Under the pieces are notes generated by a model that worked only from the letters and a program-made list of their open reading frames with translations, was not told where the DNA came from and did no database searches. Below are positions 44,956-54,066 of a stretch of DNA of 64,000 nucleotides, piece by piece. The stretch spans positions 62,001 through 126,000 of the forward strand of contig NZ_WMEF01000005.1 in the NCBI RefSeq assembly GCF_009724685.1, given 5' to 3'. A program made the translations under genes and the position numbers. The stretch comes from Lysinibacillus cavernae (GTDB lineage Bacteria; Bacillota; Bacilli; Bacillales_A; Planococcaceae). Every line of letters begins with the position of its first letter. The first letter of the stretch is position 1.

Positions 44956-44969
44956 ATACGCTAGCGTAT
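44956..44969. promoter_or_regulatory. TetR autoregulatory operator
   Basis: ATACGCTAGCGTAT, a perfect 14-base palindrome 14 bases upstream of the tetR start, with the same GTAT/ATAC arms as the site at 44354. Confidence 0.8.
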
Positions 44970-45004
44970 GTTTTGTCTTATATTACCACTTCATTTACTT
45001 CCCA

Positions 45005-45121
45005 TCAACTCTTATCTTTTTTATGATGAACATTAATATTATTATTGATTGTAAAATTAATCGTTATCACCCGGGGTAAAATACACGCACACACTAAAAT
45101 AATGGCAATGAGCTTTTTCAT
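45005..45121 (-). CDS. Small exported peptide (38 aa)
   Basis: AAGGAG lies before an ATG at 45121. The product MKKLIAIILVCACILPRVIT followed by a short Asn/His/Lys tail looks like a signal-type hydrophobic peptide. It begins 16 bases after the stop of the MORN-AAA gene and is probably on the same transcript. The role is unknown. Confidence 0.5.
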   Translation of the reverse strand: MKKLIAIILVCACILPRVITINFTINNNINVHHKKDKS

Positions 45122-45137
45122 TACTCTACTCCTTGTC

Positions 45138-46826
45138 TTAAAAAGTATTATCAAATAAATTTTCTGAAATGCCCTGTAAAATATCTTGTTCCTCAAACAT
45201 CATCAGTTCATCTTTTGTAATCGTTGCCTGTTGAATCAGTCGGTTTGATTGAATGGTTACTAGTTTTTCAAACAAGTTTCGTATATAGCGACCATTTGAG
45301 AAATTAGGAATCGTTTCAATAGGCATTTTGTGTAGCTGTATCTTCATATGGAGAGCAAACGCTTCTCCAAATCGATAATCATTTGACTGACACAACATAG
45401 CAAAAATGGCATAGAGTTCATCGGTGCTAAAATTATCGAACTGTACAAAATGATTAAAGCGAGATTTGAAGCCTGGATTTGATTGCAAAAATTCTTCCAT
45501 GAGCTCTGTGTACCCAGCTACTATGATCACTAAGTCATCGCGTAAATCCTCCATTGCCTTTAATAAACTATCAATCGCTTCTTTGCCAAATGCATCTTGT
45601 TTATCATTAATCAATGAATAGGCTTCATCAATAAAAAGCACACCACCCTTTGCTTTTTGGACGACTTCCTGAACCTTTAGCGCTGTTTGCCCGACATATC
45701 CTGCCACTAACCCTGCACGGTCTGTTTCTACAAAATGCCCGTTTGATAGCACGCCAAGATGCTTGTAGATTTGGCCAATAATTCTTGCAACTGTTGTTTT
45801 TCCTGTGCCTGGATTGCCCGAGAAAACAAGATGATAGGTAATAGGAAAGCTAGTTAAGCCATGATCCACACGCAAGCTTTGGATTTTAATAAAGTTAATT
45901 AAATTATGTAATTCTTTCTTTGCATTCGGAAGACCTACAAGGCTATCAAGCTGTTTTTGGAGTTTTGCAATCTCTTGTTCGCTTTCGGGTGTAATGCGTA
46001 ATCGTTCATCGTCGATAAATTCCCCACTATAAATAATTTTGCCATCTTCATTAAAATAATCACCTCGTCCTTGTTTTTTACCATGAACAAGTTCTCCAAT
46101 ATAAGAAGGCTGTCCATTCTCATAATAAAGCGTCCCTTGACCTGTCATTGCATCCTCTTTAAATTGACCTTCCGCTTCAAGAATACCCTGCCTAGAATAG
46201 ACTTTCCCTTTGCCATGCTTCATATCTTCAAAGAAATAGCCTTCATATTGGCATGTTGTTATACCACTTGCAAGTTCCTCAGGCTTTGGTAATTCTGAAG
46301 GATAATACAACCTACCTGCTCCCTGCATATGATGCCAAATAAAATCACCCTCATATTGTAAAAATCCATTCGGGTAATATTGCTTTCCTTTTCCTTTTTT
46401 CATGCCATGAACAAAATCACCTTCATACTGAGGTTGATTTAAATGAGGGTTTTGTGCACGCAGAGCTTGATAAGGAGCAATCACATCTTCTTCATAATAT
46501 AAAATGCCATAGCCATCCATTAAATCATTGCGAAAATGTCCCTCGTAATGGATTTGACCGTCTTTATATAAAATACCACTGCCTTGTTTTTTATTTTGAA
46601 TAAATTCACCCTGATAGATGAGATGTCCTTTTAAATACATAATGCCGTTTCCTTGCTTCATATGATTGACAAATTCACCTTCGAATAACAACTCTCCTTC
46701 TTGATCAAATAGGATGCCTTTGCCGTCATAAATATCGTGGCCAAAATCATTTTTTTTGACGCCACCTCGATACATGATCGTTCCATCTGGGTAAAATAGT
46801 TCTTTTTCTTCATGATTATGTGCCAT
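45138..46826 (-). CDS. MORN-repeat/CbbX-type AAA+ fusion protein
   Basis: The 562-residue product has about ten MORN-like repeats (residues 15-280; units such as YEGDFVHGMKKGKGKQYYPNG) and a C-terminal AAA+ domain from about residue 293 of the SpoVK/CbbX type. Walker A is GNPGTGKT (337-344) and Walker B is VLFIDEA (Asp400, Glu401), with an intact arginine-finger region PGFKSRFNHF. MORN repeats often bind lipid or partner proteins. SpoVK works in spore maturation. The fusion suggests a membrane- or partner-tethered remodelling ATPase. Confidence 0.88.
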   Translation of the reverse strand: MAHNHEEKELFYPDGTIMYRGGVKKNDFGHDIYDGKGILFDQEGELLFEGEFVNHMKQGNGIMYLKGHLIYQGEFIQNKKQGSGILYKDGQIHYEGHFRNDLMDGYGILYYEEDVIAPYQALRAQNPHLNQPQYEGDFVHGMKKGKGKQYYPNGFLQYEGDFIWHHMQGAGRLYYPSELPKPEELASGITTCQYEGYFFEDMKHGKGKVYSRQGILEAEGQFKEDAMTGQGTLYYENGQPSYIGELVHGKKQGRGDYFNEDGKIIYSGEFIDDERLRITPESEQEIAKLQKQLDSLVGLPNAKKELHNLINFIKIQSLRVDHGLTSFPITYHLVFSGNPGTGKTTVARIIGQIYKHLGVLSNGHFVETDRAGLVAGYVGQTALKVQEVVQKAKGGVLFIDEAYSLINDKQDAFGKEAIDSLLKAMEDLRDDLVIIVAGYTELMEEFLQSNPGFKSRFNHFVQFDNFSTDELYAIFAMLCQSNDYRFGEAFALHMKIQLHKMPIETIPNFSNGRYIRNLFEKLVTIQSNRLIQQATITKDELMMFEEQDILQGISENLFDNTF

Positions 46827-46919
46827 TTGATTGCCTTCCTTTATCGTTTCAGTATATGCTCAATTATAGCGTGGAAAAGAATACATATGTGCGAATTTTT
46901 AGAATTTAAGGAGACGAGG

Positions 46920-47351
46920 ATGAAAAAAAGATACAAATTATTTCTAGGCATTTTACTACCAATACTTATTCTGTATATTTCAACAATGCTGTTGACGCGA
47001 GACACTGATTTTACAACAGAGGTTACAGAACGTTTGGAAATAAAGGAGATTTACGAAATTGAAATTATTCGTTCATCAGATGAAAAAACCATTACTATTA
47101 CTGAACCATCCAAAATGAATCAAATCATGAAACAATTGGACGATCAACCAATAAAAAAAGTATGGTTTGCTAAATCTGATTTTAAGGAAGCTTATTGGCT
47201 AACATTATCAATCAATGATGACAGAGAAATTGGCTTACGTTTAGATGATGACAAGCATTTATTCGTTTATTTATATGAAGAAAACTACATGAAAGATTAC
47301 AAGCTTGCTCATGATTTCGACATGACATTTATCGATCAGCTTTTTCGGTAA
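46920..47351 (+). CDS. Membrane-anchored protein of unknown function
   Basis: From the ATG at 46920 (AAGGAGACGAGG upstream) the product has 143 residues: one N-terminal membrane anchor (residues 5-23) and a small extracytoplasmic domain (KEIYEIEIIRSSDEKTITIT, then YWLTLSINDDREIGLRL). It resembles YfjS-type or YhfM-like Bacillus proteins in layout only. A terminator follows. Confidence 0.6.
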   Translation: MKKRYKLFLGILLPILILYISTMLLTRDTDFTTEVTERLEIKEIYEIEIIRSSDEKTITITEPSKMNQIMKQLDDQPIKKVWFAKSDFKEAYWLTLSINDDREIGLRLDDDKHLFVYLYEENYMKDYKLAHDFDMTFIDQLFR

Positions 47352-47356
47352 AGTAA

Positions 47357-47381
47357 AAACCCGTGCACTAGGCACGGGTTT
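47357..47381. terminator. Bidirectional intrinsic terminator
   Basis: AAACCCGTGC/GCACGGGTTT perfect stem between convergent genes. Confidence 0.8.
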
Positions 47382-48338
47382 CTACATATAACGATAATTT
47401 TGTTGCATAGTCTGTATGGCTTCTATGATCTCTTCTCTCAACTCAATTGGCTCTAATACCTCAATTGTAGCCCCCTGGCTCAGTAACCAAGATTTGATAC
47501 CCATCCCAAATACCTCTGCCTCAAAAAAGTATTCACTCTCTTTTTGTGCTAGTAATTTAGCTGTAGGTAAACGTTCTAGAACTGTTTGAGGAGACTTGCC
47601 TTTGTAGAAGAATCGTATATGTATGAGTTCTCCAGTATGCATAAACTGCATGCGCTTGCGAAACTCTTCTTCTTGAAATTGTTCTGTATACGGGATTTGA
47701 AATCTTTTATCCAATTCACGAAAGTGTCGGATACGATCTATTCTATATACAATTGGACTGTCTTGTTCCTCTGTAATTAAGTAAAAATGGGATTCCGAAT
47801 ACATAACAGCGATAGGCTTTAAGATCTTCTCAGTCGGTGTATCTTCACCCTCATATACATAATCAATTGTAATGACCTTTTTCTTTTGGATTGCCTTTGA
47901 AATACGCCAAATTAAAGGCAATAATGATTTTTTATGATGTACATCTATGTATAAATGTTTTTCATTTAACATCATATGTTCTTGTTCATCTGCTACCACT
48001 ATGGAAATGAGTTTATCGATAATATCACTCATCTCTGATTTTATAAGGGCTCTTGAATCGATAAGTATTTTAACAATCGCTAGTACTTGTTCTTTGGACA
48101 AACGATTGTTATTCGTTTCCATCAATTTGTACACCTTTTCCGTACGCACATATTGCAAATAACAATCCAATTTAGCTTTTTCAATATACACTCGAATTTG
48201 ATTGATATCCCGTTGTATGGTTTTTTCACCAACTTGATGTGTCAATGCTTCCTGCTTCTTGTTGATTCCTTGGCCATCCATCAATCGATCAAACATCGAC
48301 AGAACACGATAACCTTTACTTTGTTGTGAATCTACCAT
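47382..48338 (-). CDS. WYL-domain transcriptional regulator
   Basis: The product of about 318 residues has an N-terminal HTH_11-type domain (GYRVLSMFDRLMDGQGINKK, then GEKTIQRDINQIRVYIEKA) and a WYL ligand-binding domain (IDYVYEGEDTPTEKILKPIA, then HFYLITEEQD). I prefer the ATG at 48338 to a TTG ten codons upstream that lacks a site. WYL regulators often bind nucleotides. No defence genes adjoin it. Confidence 0.87.
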   Translation of the reverse strand: MVDSQQSKGYRVLSMFDRLMDGQGINKKQEALTHQVGEKTIQRDINQIRVYIEKAKLDCYLQYVRTEKVYKLMETNNNRLSKEQVLAIVKILIDSRALIKSEMSDIIDKLISIVVADEQEHMMLNEKHLYIDVHHKKSLLPLIWRISKAIQKKKVITIDYVYEGEDTPTEKILKPIAVMYSESHFYLITEEQDSPIVYRIDRIRHFRELDKRFQIPYTEQFQEEEFRKRMQFMHTGELIHIRFFYKGKSPQTVLERLPTAKLLAQKESEYFFEAEVFGMGIKSWLLSQGATIEVLEPIELREEIIEAIQTMQQNYRYM

Positions 48339-48563
48339 ATATCCCACTCTTTCTTCTATCGTGTCCAACTGAATATAAACTAGACATGATTAGCCATTAC
48401 TACTATAAAATTTCTATTATATTGGTATAATTGGTACTATACGCATCCTACAATAAAACACCATTCAAGAAACGAAATAGACTGTATTCCTGACATAATT
48501 AACTAAAATTTTACATTAAATTAAATCAAAGCGTTATGGTTATGTGACTCTCTAGCCAATAAA

Positions 48564-48595
48564 AAAGGACTTCAATCAATGGATTAAAGTCCTTT
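48564..48595 (-). terminator. Intrinsic terminator
   Basis: AAAGGACTTCAATC/GGATTAAAGTCCTTT stem, T-rich on the minus strand, 8 bases past the YbjQ-type gene. Confidence 0.7.
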
Positions 48596-48602
48596 CACTT
48601 AC

Positions 48603-48917
48603 TTATTTAAATCTTACAGCTGTCCCATATACTAATACTTCTGACGTGCCATCCATTACAGATGAAGTCGCATAACGTACTCCTACAATCGCATCTGCCC
48701 CTAATTGTTGGGCTTCATCTACCATTGCCTCTGTAGCGATTTCGCGGGAGCGCACGAGCATTTCCGCATACTCCTTCATCTCTCCACCAACAATATTACG
48801 AAGTCCAGCTATCATATCGCGACCAATATTTCTTGATTGAACTGAATTCCCTTTCACTAAACCTAAAGTTTCTGTAATATTTTTACCTGCTACAACGTCT
48901 GATGTAGCTAATAACAT
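48603..48917 (-). CDS. YbjQ/UPF0145 family protein
   Basis: The 104-residue product has GLVKGNSVQSRNIGRDM, LRNIVGGEMKEYAEM and the C-terminal GADAIVGVRYATSSV, which define the YbjQ family, a pentameric fold often named heavy-metal-binding without firm proof. It follows the deoxyribosyltransferase gene by 2 bases, in one operon. Confidence 0.9.
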   Translation of the reverse strand: MLLATSDVVAGKNITETLGLVKGNSVQSRNIGRDMIAGLRNIVGGEMKEYAEMLVRSREIATEAMVDEAQQLGADAIVGVRYATSSVMDGTSEVLVYGTAVRFK

Positions 48918-48919
48918 TA

Positions 48920-49408
48920 TTATGCCTCCTCTTTTTTCAATCTTTGTACAGCTTCCACTGCCTCTTCAATGGAAGATGTTATGACTCCATTACGTTTAAT
49001 TAAACCAATAACAAATAAATTACGGTAAACAAATTGATTCTCCAGCCCGTCTCGAATTAGGGCCTCAATTTTTTGCATATTGTCTCGACCTTGCTGACGA
49101 ACATCTGTCAGTACACCAACAATTGGACGATTTAGCATAGCAAACGCTCCAATTTCAGCGGCTACACCAGAATCAATTTCAACTCCATCTAATACAGCAA
49201 TCAATACATCGCTTCCTTGCAGCATCTCTAAATCTGCTTGGGCGATCGCTAAACTATCTGCATAGGCCGATTTATCGTTGATGGCATCGTTCTCCTGTGG
49301 CACATATAATGCTATGCCTGGCACTGCCTCGCGAATAGCTATTGCCAGTTGTTCATTGACTAAACGATCTCCTAAAGAAAATAACCCATTTGCTAAATAT
49401 GCTTTCAT
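48920..49408 (-). CDS. Nucleoside 2-deoxyribosyltransferase
   Basis: The 162-residue product has MKAYLANGLFSLGDR, DVLIAVLDGVEIDSGVAAEI (with the active-site Asp and Glu region) and GAFAMLNRPIVGVLTD, typical of the NDT family that transfers deoxyribose between bases. AAGGAG precedes the ATG. It lies between a GNAT gene and the YbjQ-type gene, with short gaps. Confidence 0.88.
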   Translation of the reverse strand: MKAYLANGLFSLGDRLVNEQLAIAIREAVPGIALYVPQENDAINDKSAYADSLAIAQADLEMLQGSDVLIAVLDGVEIDSGVAAEIGAFAMLNRPIVGVLTDVRQQGRDNMQKIEALIRDGLENQFVYRNLFVIGLIKRNGVITSSIEEAVEAVQRLKKEEA

Positions 49409-49420
49409 GTTCAGAACTCC

Positions 49421-49855
49421 TTATTCTACTGGTTTTTCAAAAATAATTTTATGCCTTCCTTTATCATCAACAAATGTTGACACGATATCAAAACCATGTT
49501 TGAGATTTGTGATAAGCATGGCTTTGCGTGCATTTCTACCATATGTACGAACGTTGTGAAAACCTAAAGTCTTGATATGTTCATGCTGTTGTTTCATTAA
49601 TTGACTAGCAATCCCTTGACCTCGTTTCGTCTCATGGACGCCACCCAACCAACTATAAAAAACACCATCTGGATGTGGATAGCCTAGTTTAAAGCCAATT
49701 AATTTTTCACTTTCAATTGCCAAAATACAAAGAAGGCCCTCTTTCGTTTCTAGCTTTTCGAGCGGCAAATTCGCACCGTTAAAGACGTGAGCATGGATTT
49801 CCTGTAATTGCTCAAGCCATGCATAGGGTATGCCTTCAATCGTCACAATATGCAT
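49421..49855 (-). CDS. GNAT-family acetyltransferase
   Basis: The product of about 144 residues has motif A WLGGVHETKRGQGIASQLM and a C-terminal GFDIVSTFVDDKGRHKIIFE. The start is probably the ATG at 49855, with AGAGGTG 6 bases before it. It is the first gene of a three-gene run with the NDT and YbjQ genes (12- and 2-base gaps). Confidence 0.85.
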   Translation of the reverse strand: MHIVTIEGIPYAWLEQLQEIHAHVFNGANLPLEKLETKEGLLCILAIESEKLIGFKLGYPHPDGVFYSWLGGVHETKRGQGIASQLMKQQHEHIKTLGFHNVRTYGRNARKAMLITNLKHGFDIVSTFVDDKGRHKIIFEKPVE

Positions 49856-50051
49856 GTTCATCACCTCTATCTATATGTCATTATAGCAGTTCTAAAGCCT
49901 GAATAAAACGTCGGGCATCTGCTCCGAAAGCAATCGTTGTCGTTGCGTGACAACAACTATTTTAACCATTTTTATCCTGTACTATTTTCTTCACCCGTCA
50001 AATTCAGTATACTTGACCAAAATAAGAAACAATAACTAGGAGGAATTTCAT

Positions 50052-51218
50052 TTGGCACCATTTTCTAGTTGGCTAACGAATTCACTACGACCTTATTTCG
50101 GCCTACATATGTTAGAAGAACATTGGGACACGCTTCAAATTCGAGAGGATTATTTTATTTGTCTAGAAGGTGATCTCATTAAAAAAAGAATATTTGTCAA
50201 TGAGCATAGCTACCAAGAAACTGACGTGGACATTTTAACGCGTAATCGTGAAATCATCGTTCCTCAAACCGCCCGTGGCAAAGAAAAGAAATTAAATTAC
50301 ACAAACATCTCCTCAGTGAAAGCAACAGGTGTTGTCTTTTCTGCTGGGCTAGGCAATGAACACCATCCATCTAGCAACATTACCATTCGTAATACGAAAA
50401 CCTATTACCAGCTCCCTCTATCAGGTTTTGAGCATCTTACGACCAAATCGGCTATCATTAATTGGCTAGAACAATTTCCATCCAAGCTACCTTCAGACTA
50501 CTCAAATAAGCTAGAAAAGCTGACAAGGATGAAAAGTCTACGTTATAAGGCGGTGCCAGGCGATATTTTTCGTGTAGAAATCGATTTACATGTAGATGGC
50601 TATGTTCTTGTCATTGGGGATTTACGTCAAATGCAGAAGGACCATTTATTTGCCGAAGATAGTATTTGGCATAACGTGATGACGATGCCTTTGTTTGTCC
50701 GTCCCTATTTGTTGACAACGATAGAGCGTTCTCCTTCTCTTGAGAAAATCATAGCCGCTCCATTGTCTGCACAAACGCATATTGTCATGGACGACCATTT
50801 TATGCGCGGGTGCTATGAAAAAGTTGGGCATAAAACGTTAACGGAATCCGATATTTTATTTCCGATGGGATATGGGCAGACCCTAAACTATGGTAAGGAA
50901 CCTCGATATCGTCTTTCATGGGGGCCGGGTACTATTAGCAAAGCTGCGTCTATGATCACATTTCAAACAGCCAGTCGTTTCACAAACCATGGTGTTTACG
51001 CAGGCGTTGCGAGTGATTGGTTGAAGCCAGAGGAAGGATATGTATCGAAATCACTGGACCATCCACACTTTCACAAAGAACGTCAGCAGGCGCTAGCTGA
51101 ATTCGGTTTGCCAGACGATATCACTTATGATGAGTTTAATCGTCAAACTAGTGGATTGACACGCAAAGAATATATCCATTACATCAATAAAACTTATAAT
51201 CGTTCACTCAAAAAGTAG
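50052..51218 (+). CDS. Imm26-like protein
   Basis: The 388-residue product starts at TTG with AGGAGG 8 bases before it. Its middle and end contain an Imm26-type domain (RYKAVPGDIFRVEIDLHVDG, YVLVIGDLRQMQKDHLF), a family found as immunity proteins in bacterial polymorphic-toxin loci. The N-terminal 150 residues have no match I know. It stands near several other immunity-type families downstream. Confidence 0.6.
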   Translation: MAPFSSWLTNSLRPYFGLHMLEEHWDTLQIREDYFICLEGDLIKKRIFVNEHSYQETDVDILTRNREIIVPQTARGKEKKLNYTNISSVKATGVVFSAGLGNEHHPSSNITIRNTKTYYQLPLSGFEHLTTKSAIINWLEQFPSKLPSDYSNKLEKLTRMKSLRYKAVPGDIFRVEIDLHVDGYVLVIGDLRQMQKDHLFAEDSIWHNVMTMPLFVRPYLLTTIERSPSLEKIIAAPLSAQTHIVMDDHFMRGCYEKVGHKTLTESDILFPMGYGQTLNYGKEPRYRLSWGPGTISKAASMITFQTASRFTNHGVYAGVASDWLKPEEGYVSKSLDHPHFHKERQQALAEFGLPDDITYDEFNRQTSGLTRKEYIHYINKTYNRSLKK

Positions 51219-51336
51219 CAACTAGGAGTATTTCCATCATACTCCTTTTCATTTTGCTAATGGTTGATTTCATCCAATAATTATTTATAATAAAAAGATA
51301 TCATCATCCCACTCCATCACTAGAGGTGCATTTTTT

Positions 51337-52371
51337 ATGTTTTTTGGCATTATTCCACTTATTCTTTTCATCTTTTTTCTCATTTCTTATTTGAAAGATC
51401 CAAGAAAGATGATTAACGGACTATTATTTAATCTGTTTGTTTGTTCATTTCTATTATTCTGTTTCATCGCATCTTTCACATCTGACCAATACTTTTTAAG
51501 GCTTATTGTCATTATTCCACTGATTGCTCTATTCCTCATGATTCCCTTTGGCATTATTGCTTTAATGTTTGGTTTATTTTTAAATGCAAGAGTATTAATG
51601 AAGCGCGAGGGTAAACGTTTGGCCAATTCTTTAACGCTACTTGTGGCTATTGGCATTTTACTCTTTATTCTATTACCAATTATTAATCCGGCTAGTTTAT
51701 TTTCAAGCCACCTTCAACCGATTTTTGGTGGGATCTCACTTATTACGTTTTATTTCTTTATCCATTTATCCAATTTTTTATCGGCCTATTTTCTCTATCA
51801 ATTCAATCGCCCAAAATTGAATCAAGATTTTATTATCGTACTAGGTAGTGGGTTAATTAACGATAAGGTGCCGCCACTTTTAGCTAGCAGAATTCAGAAA
51901 GCGATGGATTTCTATTATAAGCAAGCAGCCGTTACCACACCACCGACCATTATCTTCTCTGGTGGACAAGGCTCTGATGAGAATCTACCAGAAGCAGAAG
52001 CGATGCAAAGATATGCAATTGAAAACGGCATTCCAATCGAGCATACATTGCAAGAGAACCAATCAGTCAATACGTATCAAAATATGTTATTTTCTAAGCA
52101 ACTTATGGATGCTCTGAATCAAGACGGGGTATATAACAGTATTTTTACTACAAATAATTTCCACCTTTTTCGTGCGGGTATTTATGCAAGACTTGCGGGC
52201 TTGAATAGCCAGGGCATTGGATCGAAGACGGCCTTTTATTACTGGCCAAATGCGATGATTCGTGAATATGTTGCGATTGTTGTGATGGAACGAAAACGAC
52301 ATATGAAGTTGATTGGGCCTATTCTTGCTATCTCCATTTTTTTATCTGCCATTAGTTATTTCATCGTATAA
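51337..52371 (+). CDS. YdcF/DUF218 family membrane protein
   Basis: The 344-residue product has four or five N-terminal membrane helices (to about residue 150) and a DUF218 domain: IIVLGSGLINDKVPPLLASR, FSGGQGSDENLPEAEAM, and NSIFTTNNFHLFRAGIYARL, ending with a C-terminal helix. Relatives (YdcF, SanA, ElyC) act at the envelope on unknown substrates. AGAGGTG precedes the ATG. Confidence 0.88.
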   Translation: MFFGIIPLILFIFFLISYLKDPRKMINGLLFNLFVCSFLLFCFIASFTSDQYFLRLIVIIPLIALFLMIPFGIIALMFGLFLNARVLMKREGKRLANSLTLLVAIGILLFILLPIINPASLFSSHLQPIFGGISLITFYFFIHLSNFLSAYFLYQFNRPKLNQDFIIVLGSGLINDKVPPLLASRIQKAMDFYYKQAAVTTPPTIIFSGGQGSDENLPEAEAMQRYAIENGIPIEHTLQENQSVNTYQNMLFSKQLMDALNQDGVYNSIFTTNNFHLFRAGIYARLAGLNSQGIGSKTAFYYWPNAMIREYVAIVVMERKRHMKLIGPILAISIFLSAISYFIV

Positions 52372-52380
52372 CTTGTTATT

Positions 52381-52415
52381 GAATCGTGGTACTTTTATAA
52401 AAAGTATCACGATTC
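52381..52415 (+). terminator. Intrinsic terminator of the DUF218 gene
   Basis: GAATCGTGGTACTTTT/AAAAGTATCACGATTC stem with a TTTT tail. Confidence 0.8.
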
Positions 52416-52505
52416 CTTTTTGTGATTTCACACCACGTACTTCTTCATTTGGCGGGGATAGTGTTCCCCTTGTAATACTTTATAAAATGGTCTGGATGGA
52501 TCAAA

Positions 52506-52540
52506 AAAGTTCCTAGTACTATACGTACTAAGAACTTCCC
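52506..52540 (-). terminator. Intrinsic terminator of the minus-strand immunity-type cluster
   Basis: AAGTTCTTAGTAC/GTACTAGGAACTT stem followed by TTTTG on the minus strand. The stop codon of the 29-codon ORF lies inside the stem. Confidence 0.75.
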
Positions 52541-52617
52541 AAGTAACTTACCTCATGAAGGAAATAGTGATCCTTTTCCTCGTCTGACTTTTCAATCGGT
52601 TCGATGATTAAGACCAT
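52528..52617 (-). CDS. Overlapping 29-codon ORF
   Basis: The ATG overlaps the stop of the DUF4259 gene by one base (TAATG). The frame reads MVLIIEPIEKSDEEKDHYFL, then HEVSYLGSS, with acidic composition. It could be a translationally coupled peptide, or the relic of a longer gene truncated by deletion, since its stop falls in the terminator. Confidence 0.35.
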   Translation of the reverse strand: MVLIIEPIEKSDEEKDHYFLHEVSYLGSS

Positions 52618-53069
52618 TAAATTTCTTGTTCCAATCTTTGAATAAGGCAGGTTAGGTTAGTTTGCCATTCATCCCACTTGTTAGACTCCTGCCATAATTC
52701 TACAATCTCTCTACTTCCATGCTGATCAGGAATCTCGTCTCTAATGTCTTTTAAATATCTTAAAATAAATGTCAATGAGCCTTCATCTATTGTTATTTGA
52801 ATAAGTGCAGCACTACTTTCATTACCACAAAATGTACCTGTATCAAGATATTCGATAGATAGTTCTGCTAGCGCCATGGCACTGACATCATAGAAATAAT
52901 CGATATCATCAAAGGTTTCCCCAAAAAAGCCTTTATTTTTCATAGCTTGTACAATGTTAGATAATGTTATATGATTCGAATTTGTTTGTTTTTCGATATA
53001 ATCTCGTAAAAAGCCAACCACATCTAACCCTTCATCACTTTCCAACGCTTTGTATCCCCATGCCCCCAT
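52617..53069 (-). CDS. DUF4259 protein
   Basis: The 150-residue product begins MGAWGYKALESDEGLDVVGF, the hallmark opening of DUF4259, and continues with an acidic helical protein. DUF4259 genes are frequent in immunity-type gene arrays. GAGAGGC precedes the ATG. It is downstream of a broken gene and the 266-residue unknown on the same strand. Confidence 0.82.
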   Translation of the reverse strand: MGAWGYKALESDEGLDVVGFLRDYIEKQTNSNHITLSNIVQAMKNKGFFGETFDDIDYFYDVSAMALAELSIEYLDTGTFCGNESSAALIQITIDEGSLTFILRYLKDIRDEIPDQHGSREIVELWQESNKWDEWQTNLTCLIQRLEQEI

Positions 53070-53095
53070 TTCACTGCCTCTCTCCCTTTAATTAT

Positions 53096-53270
53096 TCAAT
53101 CTAATAAGTACAGTTCAAATTGTTGTGCTAATGTAGCGGCAAGCTCTTCCCCCAGCAGCTTTTGCTCTGACTCAATAACTCCTTGTAAAGCGGAGGTAAT
53201 GATCAACACATCAAGCTCCTTAAGTAGTCAAAAGCGGTTTCTTTTCCAACAGGTACTACAGGTAGGAGCC
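53096..53270 (-). pseudogene. Frameshifted small gene
   Basis: One frame gives PVVPVGKETAFDYLRS. One base off, another gives KELDVLIITSALQGVIESEQ, then KLLGEELAATLAQQFELYLL and a TGA. They join as FDYLKELDVLIITS. A separate start is possible at GTG 53209, with AAGGAG 6 bases upstream, making a 37-residue peptide. The 5' part runs into the 3' end of the 266-residue gene. Confidence 0.45.
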
Positions 53271-54056
53271 GAAGTAGAACTCCATCATTTCTTGTGAATA
53301 GCCGTCTTGTCCTCTCCAAGTAGCCATTGACATAAAATCCGTTCCTCGTCCGCGTTCCTTGCGAAAATCATCCTTCGATACTAGTAAACCCGCATAGCCC
53401 CATATTTCCATGACGACATCCCGTTCATGTTGATTGGACTTAAAAACATCCTTCCAATGTTTCTCAAGCTGTCTAGCTGCATCTGTGTCTTTACAGGAAT
53501 TTATTGCCTCAATCAGTTGTTTTAAAATAGCTACATCTTCCTCACATACTGTGAAAGCCTCTTGTTCTTTCACTAAACATTCTAAATCAAGTAAACAATA
53601 CAACAGCCAATTTAGACGAATGCCTCCCCACTTGATTCGTTCAAAATTAAGTACATTTAAATCTTCATTTAGATAGTCTTCATTAGACATGATTTTATGC
53701 TCATTACAGTAGCCACAAGCACTATAGGATACTAACTCTACAGGACGCTCATGATACGTATGGGTTGGTAGATTAGATGTAAGAGCCCAGCTTGATAAAG
53801 CACTGCGTAAATGAACTTTACGCGTCGAGAAACTATGCAAAAATGCCTGTACTACAAGCTCCTTTGTTAAGACTTCCTCATGGAGCTGTCGCAATCTTTG
53901 TACACATTCATCATGTGAAATCGTTAATCGATCAAACATCAACCCTTTACTTTTTGCATACTGAAAATCTTCTTCTGTATAGGTATATCCCCCTGATCTC
54001 CATCTACCTGATTGCCAGTAGGTTTGCATTAAAATTTTCTTTGCTTTCTGATCCAT
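53256..54056 (-). CDS. Unknown soluble protein
   Basis: The 266-residue product is acidic and helical with no membrane segment. Notable stretches are SYSACGYCNEHKIMSNEDYL (a CxxC pair), FERIKWGGIRLNWLLYCLLD and ATWRGQDGYSQEMMEFYF. I know no family. It is 10 bases downstream of the ankyrin gene, so it belongs to the SUFU-ankyrin operon and may be another immunity-type protein. Confidence 0.65.
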   Translation of the reverse strand: MDQKAKKILMQTYWQSGRWRSGGYTYTEEDFQYAKSKGLMFDRLTISHDECVQRLRQLHEEVLTKELVVQAFLHSFSTRKVHLRSALSSWALTSNLPTHTYHERPVELVSYSACGYCNEHKIMSNEDYLNEDLNVLNFERIKWGGIRLNWLLYCLLDLECLVKEQEAFTVCEEDVAILKQLIEAINSCKDTDAARQLEKHWKDVFKSNQHERDVVMEIWGYAGLLVSKDDFRKERGRGTDFMSMATWRGQDGYSQEMMEFYFGSYL

Positions 54057-54066
54057 TGAACAATCC

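Noticed and set aside
47382-48338. WYL regulator as a sign of a defence island
   Set aside because: Its neighbours are metabolic or hypothetical genes. No restriction, CBASS, Gabija or similar genes were found.
49934-49952. GTTGTC/GACAAC hairpin as a terminator
   Set aside because: The stem is only 6 bp and no T tract follows.
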